From the NCBI GenBank assembly GCA_028289375.1, contig JANQQK010000072.1, positions 1 through 42,261 on the forward strand: a DNA stretch of 42,261 bases, given 5' to 3'. Under the pieces are notes generated by a model. It ran no database searches, had not been told where the DNA came from, and saw only the letters and a program-made list of their open reading frames with translations. Source of the DNA: Phycisphaerae bacterium. GTDB taxonomy: Bacteria > Planctomycetota > Phycisphaerae > UBA1845. A program made the translations under genes and the position numbers. Shown here piece after piece: positions 17,692 through 25,650 of this stretch (its first letter is position 1; the number at the start of each line of letters is the position of its first letter).

Positions 17692-18606
17692 TTACTCGGG
17701 AAGGATCACACGATCGACCACGTGCACCACACCGTTGGCAGCGTCGATGTCTGCCGCGACAATGTTGATGCCGTTGACCTGCAACCCGCTGTATCCCTTG
17801 ACGAAGTTCAGACCGAAATCTGAAATCGTCTTGGCCTGTCTCGCCTTGGCAGCGTCGTCGCTGTACACACGACCTGAGACGACATGGGCCTTCAAGATGC
17901 TGACAAGCTTCTGCTTGTTCTCGCTCTTGAGAAGATTCGCGACAGTGCCTTCCGGCAACTTGGCGAAGGCGGCGTCGGTCGGCGCGAACACGGTGAACGG
18001 ACCGCCGCTTGCAAGTGTGTCGGCCAAACCGGCTGCGGTTGCGGCGGCCAGCAATGTGTTAAACGTACCGGCGTTCTTGGCCGTGGTGACGATGTTGTCG
18101 TTTGCCGGAAGCACGACCGCGTCGATCACGTGAATCACGCCGTTGGTGCACGCGATGTCGGCCTTGACGACTTTCGCGCCGTCTACTGTGACAGTGCCGC
18201 CCTCCGCCGACAGATCAAGACGCTGACCTTCAACCGTCGTCAAGCCTTTCATTTTCACGACCTTGTCGGCCACGATCTTGCCCGGCACCACGTGGTATGT
18301 GAGCACCTGTGTGAGCTTGCCTTTGTTTGCCGGCTTGAGCAGATCTGCCAGGACATCCTGCGGGACGTTTGCAAAGGCGCTGTCTGTCGGCGCGAAGACC
18401 GTGAAAGGGCCTTCGCCCTTGAGTGTGTCGATCAGACCGGCGGCCTTGAGGGCGGTTGCCAATGTGTTGAACTGTCCAGCTTCAACGGCTGTGTCGACGA
18501 TGTCGTGTTTGTGTGATGCTCCGCTGCCACACTTGCCACAATGGGCGAACGCCGTGCCCACAACAATCAAATTCGCCGCCATTACCAGTGCAAACCGTTT
18601 TACCAT
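17692..18606 (-). CDS. Secreted protein with two fasciclin (FAS1) domains
   Basis: A 304-residue protein with a signal peptide ([17 protein letters not shown]) followed by the short metal-like motif HCGKCGSG. Two FAS1 domains follow (about 33-168 and 169-304), each with the H1 segment [14 protein letters not shown] or [14 protein letters not shown] and an H2/C-terminal segment of the type [13 protein letters not shown]. Repeat similarity indicates an internal duplication. FAS1 proteins mediate adhesion or matrix binding outside the cell; the partner is unknown. GGGAG lies 6 nt before the ATG and a strong terminator follows, so it is a monocistronic gene. Confidence 0.92.
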   Translation of the reverse strand: MVKRFALVMAANLIVVGTAFAHCGKCGSGASHKHDIVDTAVEAGQFNTLATALKAAGLIDTLKGEGPFTVFAPTDSAFANVPQDVLADLLKPANKGKLTQVLTYHVVPGKIVADKVVKMKGLTTVEGQRLDLSAEGGTVTVDGAKVVKADIACTNGVIHVIDAVVLPANDNIVTTAKNAGTFNTLLAAATAAGLADTLASGGPFTVFAPTDAAFAKLPEGTVANLLKSENKQKLVSILKAHVVSGRVYSDDAAKARQAKTISDFGLNFVKGYSGLQVNGINIVAADIDAANGVVHVVDRVILPE

Positions 18607-18979
18607 TTCAAACTCCCAAAATCTGTTTTCGAAGATGAGAGGCAGAGATCGTGCGTTCGCATGCCCTGCCCGAACCCGCCATGGGTCATCGTTGTGTGAT
18701 TGGGAACTCCGTCGCTCCTCGTCAGAATAGAGACCAGCGCTCGGTGAAACCGTTCACACGCCGTTGCGGCAACGCTTGTCGCCTTCATGCCGTTCGACGA
18801 CGGCGGCCACCCGGATTCATCCTCTTCGCGGCGACATGCCGTTGGAACATGCGCACGCGATTGCACGTGAGCGGGCTCAACGTGACAGGCCAGAATCGTG
18901 ACGCTAACCTCTTTCTGTAGGAGTCTGACCTTGTGCTCGACGCAGACGGCGCGGGTCGTCCAAACGAGTTGGATGGGCG
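18607..18979. other. Divergent intergenic region without recognised gene
   Basis: This 373-nt spacer separates the divergent fasciclin and SpoIIE-type phosphatase genes and should contain both promoters. I see no convincing -35/-10 pair, no hairpin and no plausible small gene. A TAGGAG at 18918-18923 precedes a TTG at 18931, but that frame does not lead into the phosphatase. Confidence 0.4.
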
Positions 18980-18982
18980 TTG

Positions 18983-19909
18983 GTGGCGGATCAACCAAAC
19001 ACAACAGTGACCGAAGCAATCGGCCAAGTGGATTCCAACGAGGCACTGAATCTGGTCTGTCGGGAAATCTGGGGCGGGCACCGGACAGTCTTCGCCCCGA
19101 TTCGGTTGGCCGGCGTTCGTGGCATCCTGTTCTCCCAGCCTTGTGACGGCGGTGAAGGCGGCGACCTGCATTATCTCTCCATCTGTGGTTCCGGATTGTT
19201 GTCACGAGTCTGCCTGGCCGACGTGGCTGGTCATGGTCGCGAAGTGGCCGAGACGAGCGTGGTGATGCACGATCATCTTCGTCGATGCGTGAATCAGATC
19301 GACCAACGCCGCGTGTTGAGTGGATTGAATCGTCGGCTGAAAGATGGTGCTGTCACACAGATGGCGACGGCCGCAATGCTCACGTACTTTCCGCCGACAC
19401 ACAAACTCTCATATAGCTATGCGGGGCATGAGCCGGCATGGATGCAGGACGGCAAGACACGCGATTGGTCGCGACTGTCCGCCGCCCCACGCCGCGGAAT
19501 GTCCGACCTGCCGTTGGCCGTGCTGCACGAAACGAGCTTCACGCACAGCCAGGTCAAGGTCAAAGCTCGTGACCGGCTGCTGCTCGTGACCGACGGGATT
19601 TTCGAAGCGCCCAACGAGAACGACGAGCAGTTTGGCCGTCAGCGTTTGGAAGACGTCCTGGCAAGCAGCGCGGATGCTGACAGTCAGACGCTGGCCGAGA
19701 GAATCCTGGACGCCGTCTACGCGCATGCCGGAACGCGATCGCCACGGCATGACGACCTGACGTTTATCATCCTCGAATTCGTCGATGAGAACGACGGGCC
19801 GGCGTTGTGGACCGCGGTCAAGAATCGTGTGTTGCGACCCAAGGGAAACAGCGCGACGTTTGCAGGATCAGAAGCCGTCAACGGCCATCACACCGTCGGA
19901 CACGACTGA
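18983..19909 (+). CDS. SpoIIE-type PPM protein phosphatase
   Basis: About 308 residues. The start is uncertain: GTG at 18983 is used here, TTG at 18980 is adjacent, and an in-frame TGA at 18926 limits any extension. Metal-binding motifs of the PPM/SpoIIE fold are visible: LADVAGHGREVAE, YSYAGHEPAWM, LLVTDGIFEAPN and RHDDLTFIILEF. There is no fused sensor domain, so it resembles RsbU/RsbX-type catalytic modules that dephosphorylate anti-sigma antagonists. No partner switch genes are adjacent. The likely substrate is a phosphoserine protein in a signalling pathway located elsewhere. Confidence 0.8.
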   Translation: MADQPNTTVTEAIGQVDSNEALNLVCREIWGGHRTVFAPIRLAGVRGILFSQPCDGGEGGDLHYLSICGSGLLSRVCLADVAGHGREVAETSVVMHDHLRRCVNQIDQRRVLSGLNRRLKDGAVTQMATAAMLTYFPPTHKLSYSYAGHEPAWMQDGKTRDWSRLSAAPRRGMSDLPLAVLHETSFTHSQVKVKARDRLLLVTDGIFEAPNENDEQFGRQRLEDVLASSADADSQTLAERILDAVYAHAGTRSPRHDDLTFIILEFVDENDGPALWTAVKNRVLRPKGNSATFAGSEAVNGHHTVGHD

Positions 19910-20024
19910 ACAGGCAACACACCGAGTCCCCCACACCGACGACCGGGCGAAACCAGCGTCACAACTGGTGTGATGCCCCAGGTTCCACTGCCCAATGACG
20001 CGCCGTTCCGGTAGCATCCGTGCT

Positions 20025-20984
20025 ATGTCCACTCCGGAGCAGCGACAACATGCCCGTCACCGGGCAGCCCGCGTCAGCCTGGTCGTCTCGATCGGACTGA
20101 TGATCGGCAAACTGGTGGCCTACTGGATTACCAACAGCAGCGCCTTGTTGGCCGACGCCGCTGAGTCGGTCGTTCATGTTGTCGCCACGGTCTTCGTCGC
20201 ATACTCAGTTTGGTACGCAGCCCGACCTGCCGATGAGCGACATCCCTATGGTCATGGACGCATTGTCTATCTGTCGGTCGGTGCCGAGGGCGTGCTGGTC
20301 TTCACCGCGTCGCTGGCAGTGTTCTACAGTGGGTACACCTCGCTGATTGAAGGGCCGAGCTTGCAGAGGCTTGGCGCCGGGTTCGGCATCGCGGCGGTCG
20401 TCGGCGTCGTGAACATGGCGCTGGCTGGCTACATCCGTCATATTGGCCACAAGTACGACTCCGTCGCACTCATCGCCAACAGCAAGCACATCATGTCGGA
20501 TGTTCTGACAACGGTGGCTGCCGGTGTCGGCATTGGTCTCGTGCTCCTGACGGAAATCGATCTGCTCGATCCGATCGCGGCATTCGTCATCGGTGGTCTG
20601 ATTCTCGTCAGCGGGGTTTCCCTGATTCGACGCTCGATCGCCGGCTTGATGGATGAACTCGATCCCGAGGTCGCCAGGAAGGTTGTCGCATGTCTCGAAG
20701 AAGCCGTGCAAGCCGAGACCATCGTCGGGTACCACCGCCTCCGCTGCCGCACGCTCAACGACGAGGTCTGGATCGACACACACCTTCAGGTTCCCGATGA
20801 ACTGAGCATCGTCGACGCCCACCACCGCGCCACGATCATCGAACGATCGATTCGCGCGTTGTTTGCCCCAAAACAGGTCGAGGTCACCACCCACGTCGAG
20901 CCGGCCGACCATGAAGCCGCACACCCCGGCGGGCACAAACCCACGAGCGGCCCCTTGCCTTCGAGCTCTTCGACGACACAATAA
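20025..20984 (+). CDS. Cation diffusion facilitator (CDF) family metal transporter
   Basis: 319 residues from the ATG at 20025 (MSTPEQRQ); an in-frame ATG at 19995 is the alternative, and neither has a strong ribosome binding site. Six membrane helices can be drawn (about 17-220), followed by the cytoplasmic dimer domain (about 225-300). Family landmarks: LLADAAESVVH in helix 2, HPYGHGR, and NSKHIMSDV in helix 5 (His155 and Asp159). When aligned with E. coli YiiP, the helix 2 metal pair is Glu47 and His51 instead of Asp and Asp. The C-terminus is rich in His, Pro and Ser. It probably exports a divalent metal in exchange for protons; which metal cannot be told, but the Mn/Zn import locus 5 kb away makes these metals attractive. 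Confidence 0.9.
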   Translation: MSTPEQRQHARHRAARVSLVVSIGLMIGKLVAYWITNSSALLADAAESVVHVVATVFVAYSVWYAARPADERHPYGHGRIVYLSVGAEGVLVFTASLAVFYSGYTSLIEGPSLQRLGAGFGIAAVVGVVNMALAGYIRHIGHKYDSVALIANSKHIMSDVLTTVAAGVGIGLVLLTEIDLLDPIAAFVIGGLILVSGVSLIRRSIAGLMDELDPEVARKVVACLEEAVQAETIVGYHRLRCRTLNDEVWIDTHLQVPDELSIVDAHHRATIIERSIRALFAPKQVEVTTHVEPADHEAAHPGGHKPTSGPLPSSSSTTQ

Positions 20985-21079
20985 AGCCAGACTTTGGACA
21001 GTCGGAACGACCAACGTTCGTGCCCAAGAGACCCATCCTTAACCCAATCTTAGCATAAAGTTAACACTTTGTTCGCCCG

Positions 21080-21109
21080 TTGATAGAGTTGTGAATTGTG
21101 GCTTATACT
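21080..21109 (+). promoter_or_regulatory. Sigma70-like promoter of the amphi-Trp/ATP-grasp operon
   Basis: TTGATA at 21080-21085 and TATACT at 21104-21109, spaced 18 nt apart; both hexamers match the consensus at five of six positions. They lie in an AT-rich patch about 110 nt before the first gene. No other good promoter was noticed inside the seven-gene run, so this one may serve the whole operon. Confidence 0.65.
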
Positions 21110-21219
21110 AGCCGTACACGATCTGCAAGGCGACACAGGCACGCGCGGTCGGCGGCACATCGTCGCCGATGACACGTCCCATATGTACGCGCTGGTCCAC
21201 GCACAGAGGAGCACGTCCG

Positions 21220-21531
21220 ATGAAGAAGAAGGAAGCCAAGGTCAAATCGACAATGGAACTGGCCAAGGCCATCAACTACCTGGAGGACATCGTCAAGTCG
21301 CTCAAAGCCGGTACGGTGAGCGTGATCAATGGCGATGAAACGCTGACGATGTCGCCCGAGCCATCGGTGAAGGTCACGTTGAGCGCCAGCCAGAAATCCG
21401 ACAAGGAGTCCCTTTCGCTGAAGGTCTCGTGGCGTAAGCCCGAAGTTGAAGAAGGCGAGCAGGACGGCGACCATGAGTTGCGCATCGTGGGCGAGAAGGC
21501 CGAGGACAAGAGCAAGGCCCAGCCCGCCTGA
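21220..21531 (+). CDS. Amphi-Trp domain protein 1
   Basis: A 103-residue protein. The frame is open from 21169, but the ATG at 21220 has AGAGGAG 8 nt upstream and starts the recognisable part. It has a basic N-terminus (MKKKEAKVKS), an amphipathic helix with paired residues (MELAKAINYLEDIVKSLKAG), beta strands (GTVSVINGDETLTM, VKVTLSASQK) and the conserved tryptophan strand LSLKVSWRKP (Trp71). The acidic tail is probably unstructured. This layout matches the small 'amphi-Trp' domain family linked to the GAK gene set; its biochemical role is unknown to me. A second copy is encoded two genes downstream. Because it is small, has no visible active site and is always next to enzymes, it may be a carrier, substrate or adaptor (inference). 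Confidence 0.8.
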   Translation: MKKKEAKVKSTMELAKAINYLEDIVKSLKAGTVSVINGDETLTMSPEPSVKVTLSASQKSDKESLSLKVSWRKPEVEEGEQDGDHELRIVGEKAEDKSKAQPA

Positions 21532-21627
21532 ATCCCGACGGACTTCTGGCAGCGTCAATACGCAGCAACGGGGCCTCTCCGGACTGTTTCCACAGATGCA
21601 GCACACGGTCACGCCGAAAGAGCTTCG

Positions 21628-22782
21628 ATGATCAAACCGACAACAACCCTGCCGCAACCGGTCGCACCGCCCGATCGACCGGAGAAACTGACCGACTGGG
21701 ACCACGAGACATACCTTCATCTTGTTTCGCACGAGCTGACACCCGCGCAGGTCGAACGCATTGTCGAACCGCCCAAGACCTACCCGAGACAGGAAGACGT
21801 GCTGGCCATCCATTGGCACCCAGAGTTCGTGCCGATGGACCACATCCGCACGCGTATCGACCGGATGTTTCCGAATGGCCGCAACCGCCTGATCATCCCG
21901 ACGCAGCACAACGTCATGACCGAGTTCGATGGCTACACCGGCGTCGAAGTCGATTGCTACTCACACGAATTTCGCCTGAAGGTGCAGCTCCTCGTGCACT
22001 TTGAGACGCCGCGCGTGGCCGGCGCGGACGTGTTCGAGTCGATGCTCAACTACACGTTCAAGTACCGCTCGCACCAGCTGTTCGAGTTCATCAATACGAT
22101 CATCGAGCCGGCTTACGAGAGTCGACTGTCCGAAGCCGTGCGCAAAACAGCGGCCGATCAGGAGATCATCGACTTTGTTCGCGTGCACACCAAGAAGCTT
22201 TATCAGCTCTTCCTCGAACACGAATCCGCCACGCCGGCGGAAGCGATTCGCAACAAGCTGCTCGCCCATTATCTGCGCGCACAGAAGATGAAGCATGACG
22301 CCGAGCTGGTCAGCACGGCCGAGGTGTTCCTGCGTGCGATCAAGAAAGTTGTGAAATCACATTTCAATCCCGAGTACTTCTACGCGACGCAGGAAGTCAT
22401 CGAGGAAGTGCGGGGGCTTGGCGGCGGCATCATCATTCCGCACCCGGAGCAGTTTTGGCCAATTCTGCTGGCTGACTATGATGTGGATGGATACGAGGTG
22501 TGGAACCCGCAGTCTCGAGAATACACTGAGTTTCTCGTCAACGTCGTCAGCCGACAAAACAAGTCGCGGCAGAAGCGGCGACCACTGCTGATCACGATGG
22601 GTGACGATTGCCACATGGGTGAAAAGGTCAAGGAGCCTGATCTGCAGGATGCGGAGAAGGCGAGTCGCGAAATCGGTGTGCAACCGCTCTGGGATGATCT
22701 GGTTACGCGGAAAGGCCTGTTGATCGCCGGGGCCGACCGCAGCGCCACCATCGAAGCCTACAAAGAAAGACTGGCGTCCTGA
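21628..22782 (+). CDS. PHP-like metal-dependent hydrolase of the GAK-type locus
   Basis: A 384-residue protein; AAAGAG lies 5 nt before the ATG. Potential metal ligands are arranged as in PHP phosphoesterases: an HxH pair in AIHWHPEFVP (His62, His64), a TQHNVM segment, the later GGGIIIPHPEQFW (about 268-277) and the closing ITMGDDCHMGE (about 322-331), comparable to the GSDAH motif of PHP enzymes. A helical insertion (about 130-245) separates the first and second groups. A phosphoester or related bond is the probable target, but I cannot name the substrate. The next gene starts 21 nt downstream. The PHP call rests on motif order rather than overall similarity. Confidence 0.7.
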   Translation: MIKPTTTLPQPVAPPDRPEKLTDWDHETYLHLVSHELTPAQVERIVEPPKTYPRQEDVLAIHWHPEFVPMDHIRTRIDRMFPNGRNRLIIPTQHNVMTEFDGYTGVEVDCYSHEFRLKVQLLVHFETPRVAGADVFESMLNYTFKYRSHQLFEFINTIIEPAYESRLSEAVRKTAADQEIIDFVRVHTKKLYQLFLEHESATPAEAIRNKLLAHYLRAQKMKHDAELVSTAEVFLRAIKKVVKSHFNPEYFYATQEVIEEVRGLGGGIIIPHPEQFWPILLADYDVDGYEVWNPQSREYTEFLVNVVSRQNKSRQKRRPLLITMGDDCHMGEKVKEPDLQDAEKASREIGVQPLWDDLVTRKGLLIAGADRSATIEAYKERLAS

Positions 22783-22803
22783 AGCTTAGAAAGCAGGCAC
22801 AAC

Positions 22804-23100
22804 ATGGCTGACAGTGACCAGGAGTTTTCGCACGAATCGTTGCAGGATCGCGATTCCATTGTTCGCTATCTGTCCGCTCTCGGTGAGGGGCTGCAACAGG
22901 GCAAGTTGTTGCTGGCATGCAATGGCCAAAGCTTCACGCTCGACACACCCGCATTGGTGAAGTTCGACGTGGAGGCCAAGCAAAAGCGAAACCGTGCACA
23001 ACTGACGCTGAAGATGAGCTGGAAGCGCAGCGACGGCGGTAAGCAACTTCGCGTCGAACCGCTCACGATTGGCCCTGCCGACGACGATCCGGAAGCATGA
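22804..23100 (+). CDS. Amphi-Trp domain protein 2
   Basis: A 98-residue paralogue of the first amphi-Trp protein: a helix (DSIVRYLSALGEGLQQGK), strands (LLLACNGQSFTLDTP, VKFDVEAKQK) and the tryptophan strand LTLKMSWKRS (Trp73). Its N-terminus is acidic (MADSDQEFSHESLQD) where the first copy is basic, so the two could pair or bind different partners. It overlaps the next gene by 4 nt (ATGA) and is therefore coupled to the PhoU-kinase fusion. An AGG lies about 7 nt before the ATG. Confidence 0.8.
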   Translation: MADSDQEFSHESLQDRDSIVRYLSALGEGLQQGKLLLACNGQSFTLDTPALVKFDVEAKQKRNRAQLTLKMSWKRSDGGKQLRVEPLTIGPADDDPEA

Positions 23101-24731
23101 TCACTTACGAGGGAGTCGATCGGAACTTTGAATTCCTCGTTCTGGAGGTATGCCGGCAGATCGACACAACGCGCATGCTGATGGCTGAGCCATCCGAAGC
23201 GCTGATCCGCAACGTCCTGTCGCGAGACAACTACACCGACACGCTCAAGACCCTCATCGAGAAGAAATGCATCGCGTTCTATCGGCATGCACGCAAACTC
23301 GACCGATCTTCTGCCAACCTCGCAACGGCTATTACGGTTTCCACCGCCAATCTCGAGCGCATTGCCGACTTCTGCGTCAACATCGCCGTTCGGATTCGCA
23401 GCCTTGGAGACAAGAAGTGGTTGTCGGAATTCGCGTTCGAGGACTATTTCGCGAAGTTGCAGGATGTCACCCCGCAGATCAGTGAGGCCATGACCTCCCT
23501 CGATACGCGACTGGCGCTTCGTCTTTGCGCGGCGGAGGCAAGCCTCGATGCCTATTACCACCGCGATTTCGCCCGGATTCGCGATGAATTGGGCACTGGC
23601 CAGGATACCGACGACCTGCTTAACTGCCTTTACATTGCCCACTACCTCGAGCGCATGGGCGACGCACTGCTCAACATCGGTGAGTCGATCCTGTTCGCCA
23701 TCACCGGCGAGAAACTGAAACTTCACGAATACAACAAGCTGCGCGACGCCATTCAGGCACAGCGTCCCGAAGCCGACGTCGGCGATTTCTCGATTGACTT
23801 CAGTTGGGAAACCCGCTCCGGCAGCCGCATCGCCAAACTCGAAGACAAGGACGACGGCGAATCGGAAGCGATCTTCAAGAAAGGACACGCCGACAAACTC
23901 CGCAAGGAACGCGAGAACATTCAACGCTGGAACGATGTTATCCCCGGCTTGCCGCCGCGCGTGCTCGAATTTCGCGACGGCGATGAGGACGCGGCCCTCT
24001 TGCTGGAATTCCTCGATGGTTACACCCTGCGTGATGTCATCCTCAGTGGCGATAAGGCGTCCATCGACGAAACGGTAACGGTGCTGGAAAACACACTCCA
24101 GACTGCATGGCGCGCAACGCGAACAGAAGAGCCGATCCACGCCGGCTACATGCGTCAGACCATGAAGCGTCTGGACGAGGTCTTTCGCATCCATCCCGAG
24201 TTCGTCAATGCCTGCATATCGATTGGATCACTGTCCGTTGCGTCACTCGAAGAGCTTGTCAGCCGAAGCAGGGAAGCCGAGGAGTCGGTTCGCGCACCGT
24301 TTACTGTGCTGATTCACGGAGATCTCAACTCCGACAACGTCATCTACAACCAGCATGAACGAAAGATGCACGTCATTGATCTCTATCGCACGAAGTATTC
24401 CGACTACGTGCAGGACATTTCGACGCTGCTCGTGTCCAACTTTCGACTGCCGGTGCTGGATGGCGAAATCCGCAACATGCTCAACCACGTGAACCTGCGC
24501 GTCTTCGACTTCGGCCAGCGCTTTGCGAAGGATCACGGCGACGAGACGTTCATGCTGCGCGTGGCATTTGGATTGGCCCGCGGGCTGATCACATCCACCC
24601 GATTTGAATTCGACACCGAATTCGCAGGCGACATGTACAGCCGAGCGGTCTACTTGTTGGAAAAGCTGATTCCCCTATCGCCAGATCAGCACAAATCGTT
24701 CACAATCTGTCCCGAAGTCGTCATCTACTGA
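23097..24731 (+). CDS. PhoU-like domain fused to an aminoglycoside-phosphotransferase-like kinase
   Basis: A 544-residue protein. Residues about 1-220 are all helical and PhoU-like, with two similar halves; ATAITVSTANLERIADFCVNIAVRI and YIAHYLERMGDALLNIGESI (about 75-100 and 178-200) match the E-R-x-x-D metal-binding signature of each PhoU half. Residues about 240-544 form a kinase-like domain: a lysine-containing strand (EAIFKKGHADK), the hinge LLLEFLDGYTL, the catalytic loop VLIHGDLNSDNVIYN (about 403-417) and the metal-binding segment HVIDLYRTKYSDY. This HGDxxxxN loop is the aminoglycoside/choline kinase type, so it probably phosphorylates a small molecule. PhoU domains usually gate phosphate signalling. 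The fusion could couple phosphate status to a phosphotransfer step (inference). Confidence 0.8.
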   Translation: MITYEGVDRNFEFLVLEVCRQIDTTRMLMAEPSEALIRNVLSRDNYTDTLKTLIEKKCIAFYRHARKLDRSSANLATAITVSTANLERIADFCVNIAVRIRSLGDKKWLSEFAFEDYFAKLQDVTPQISEAMTSLDTRLALRLCAAEASLDAYYHRDFARIRDELGTGQDTDDLLNCLYIAHYLERMGDALLNIGESILFAITGEKLKLHEYNKLRDAIQAQRPEADVGDFSIDFSWETRSGSRIAKLEDKDDGESEAIFKKGHADKLRKERENIQRWNDVIPGLPPRVLEFRDGDEDAALLLEFLDGYTLRDVILSGDKASIDETVTVLENTLQTAWRATRTEEPIHAGYMRQTMKRLDEVFRIHPEFVNACISIGSLSVASLEELVSRSREAEESVRAPFTVLIHGDLNSDNVIYNQHERKMHVIDLYRTKYSDYVQDISTLLVSNFRLPVLDGEIRNMLNHVNLRVFDFGQRFAKDHGDETFMLRVAFGLARGLITSTRFEFDTEFAGDMYSRAVYLLEKLIPLSPDQHKSFTICPEVVIY

Positions 24732-24765
24732 CAACCCGCAACACAACCAATCACGGAACTTCAAC

Positions 24766-25650
24766 ATGACAACGATCGGCGTTGTTGGCATTCCATCAGG
24801 CTGGTCATCCCGGATGCTCACGCTGGCCTTCGAGCAACTCGGATGCATCGCCCACCAGATTGACATGGCTGAGGTCGTCGTCGACCTGCAGAATGCGTCC
24901 GCACACTACCGGGACATCGACCTCACTAAGCTCGATGCCATCGTCGTCAAGAAAATCGGAACGCCCTACCGACCCGAATTGCTGAATCGTTTGGCCATGC
25001 TGCGCTACGTCGGCGGGCAGAATGTTCCGATCTTCTCGAATCCGTTCAACATCAAACGCGTCATCGATCGACTCAGCTGCACCGTGACGCTGCGTCTGCA
25101 CGACATTCCAATGCCTCCGACCATCGTCACCGAAGACATTGATCGGGCGGCTGAGGCTGTTCGTGGCTTCAAAAAAGCAGTCCTCAAGCCGCTTTACACG
25201 TCCAAGGCTCAAGGCATGGTCCTGCTCAACGCCGATGATGACCTCTCGAAAGAGATTTCCGCATACAAGAACGCCGGCAACGAACTGATCTACGTGCAAC
25301 AGATGCTTGACCTTCCCGGCCACGATCTCGGCATCGTGTTCATGGGAGGCGAATACGTCACGTGCTATGCGCGTGTCGGCGATCAGAACAGTTGGAACAC
25401 CACCATTCGCGACGGCGGCAGGTATCAGCCGGTCGATCCGTCTGACGAAATCATCGCCCTCGCCAAACGCGCTCAGGCACCGTTTGACCTCGATTTCACC
25501 TGCGTCGACATCGCCGAAACGAACATCGGTCCGATCGTGTTCGAAGTGTCGGCCTTTGGCGGTTTCCGGGGGCTTTGGGACGCGCGCAAGATCGACGCCG
25601 CCAACCTCTACGCCAACTACGTGCTCAAGAGGATTGGCCATGACGCCTGA
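24766..25650 (+). CDS. RimK-like ATP-grasp enzyme of the GAK-type locus
   Basis: A 294-residue protein with the RimK/glutathione-synthetase arrangement. There is an N-terminal pre-ATP-grasp domain (MTTIGVVGIPSGWSS), then FSNPFNIKRVIDRLSC, the lysine strand KKAVLKPLYTSKAQGMVLL, the hinge ELIYVQQMLDLPGHD and a late acidic segment CVDIAETNIGPIVFEVSAFGGF. In most ATP-grasp ligases the last motif reads E-x-N; here it is E-V-S, so one magnesium ligand may be replaced. Enzymes of this branch join a carboxylate to an amine, often adding amino acids to a peptide or cofactor. GGAAC lies 6 nt before the ATG, and the following kinase gene overlaps by 11 nt. Confidence 0.85.
   Translation: MTTIGVVGIPSGWSSRMLTLAFEQLGCIAHQIDMAEVVVDLQNASAHYRDIDLTKLDAIVVKKIGTPYRPELLNRLAMLRYVGGQNVPIFSNPFNIKRVIDRLSCTVTLRLHDIPMPPTIVTEDIDRAAEAVRGFKKAVLKPLYTSKAQGMVLLNADDDLSKEISAYKNAGNELIYVQQMLDLPGHDLGIVFMGGEYVTCYARVGDQNSWNTTIRDGGRYQPVDPSDEIIALAKRAQAPFDLDFTCVDIAETNIGPIVFEVSAFGGFRGLWDARKIDAANLYANYVLKRIGHDA

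Noticed and set aside
22866..24194. A 442-codon open frame on the minus strand
   Set aside because: It is antisense to the PhoU-kinase and amphi-Trp genes, whose motifs and ribosome binding sites are convincing.
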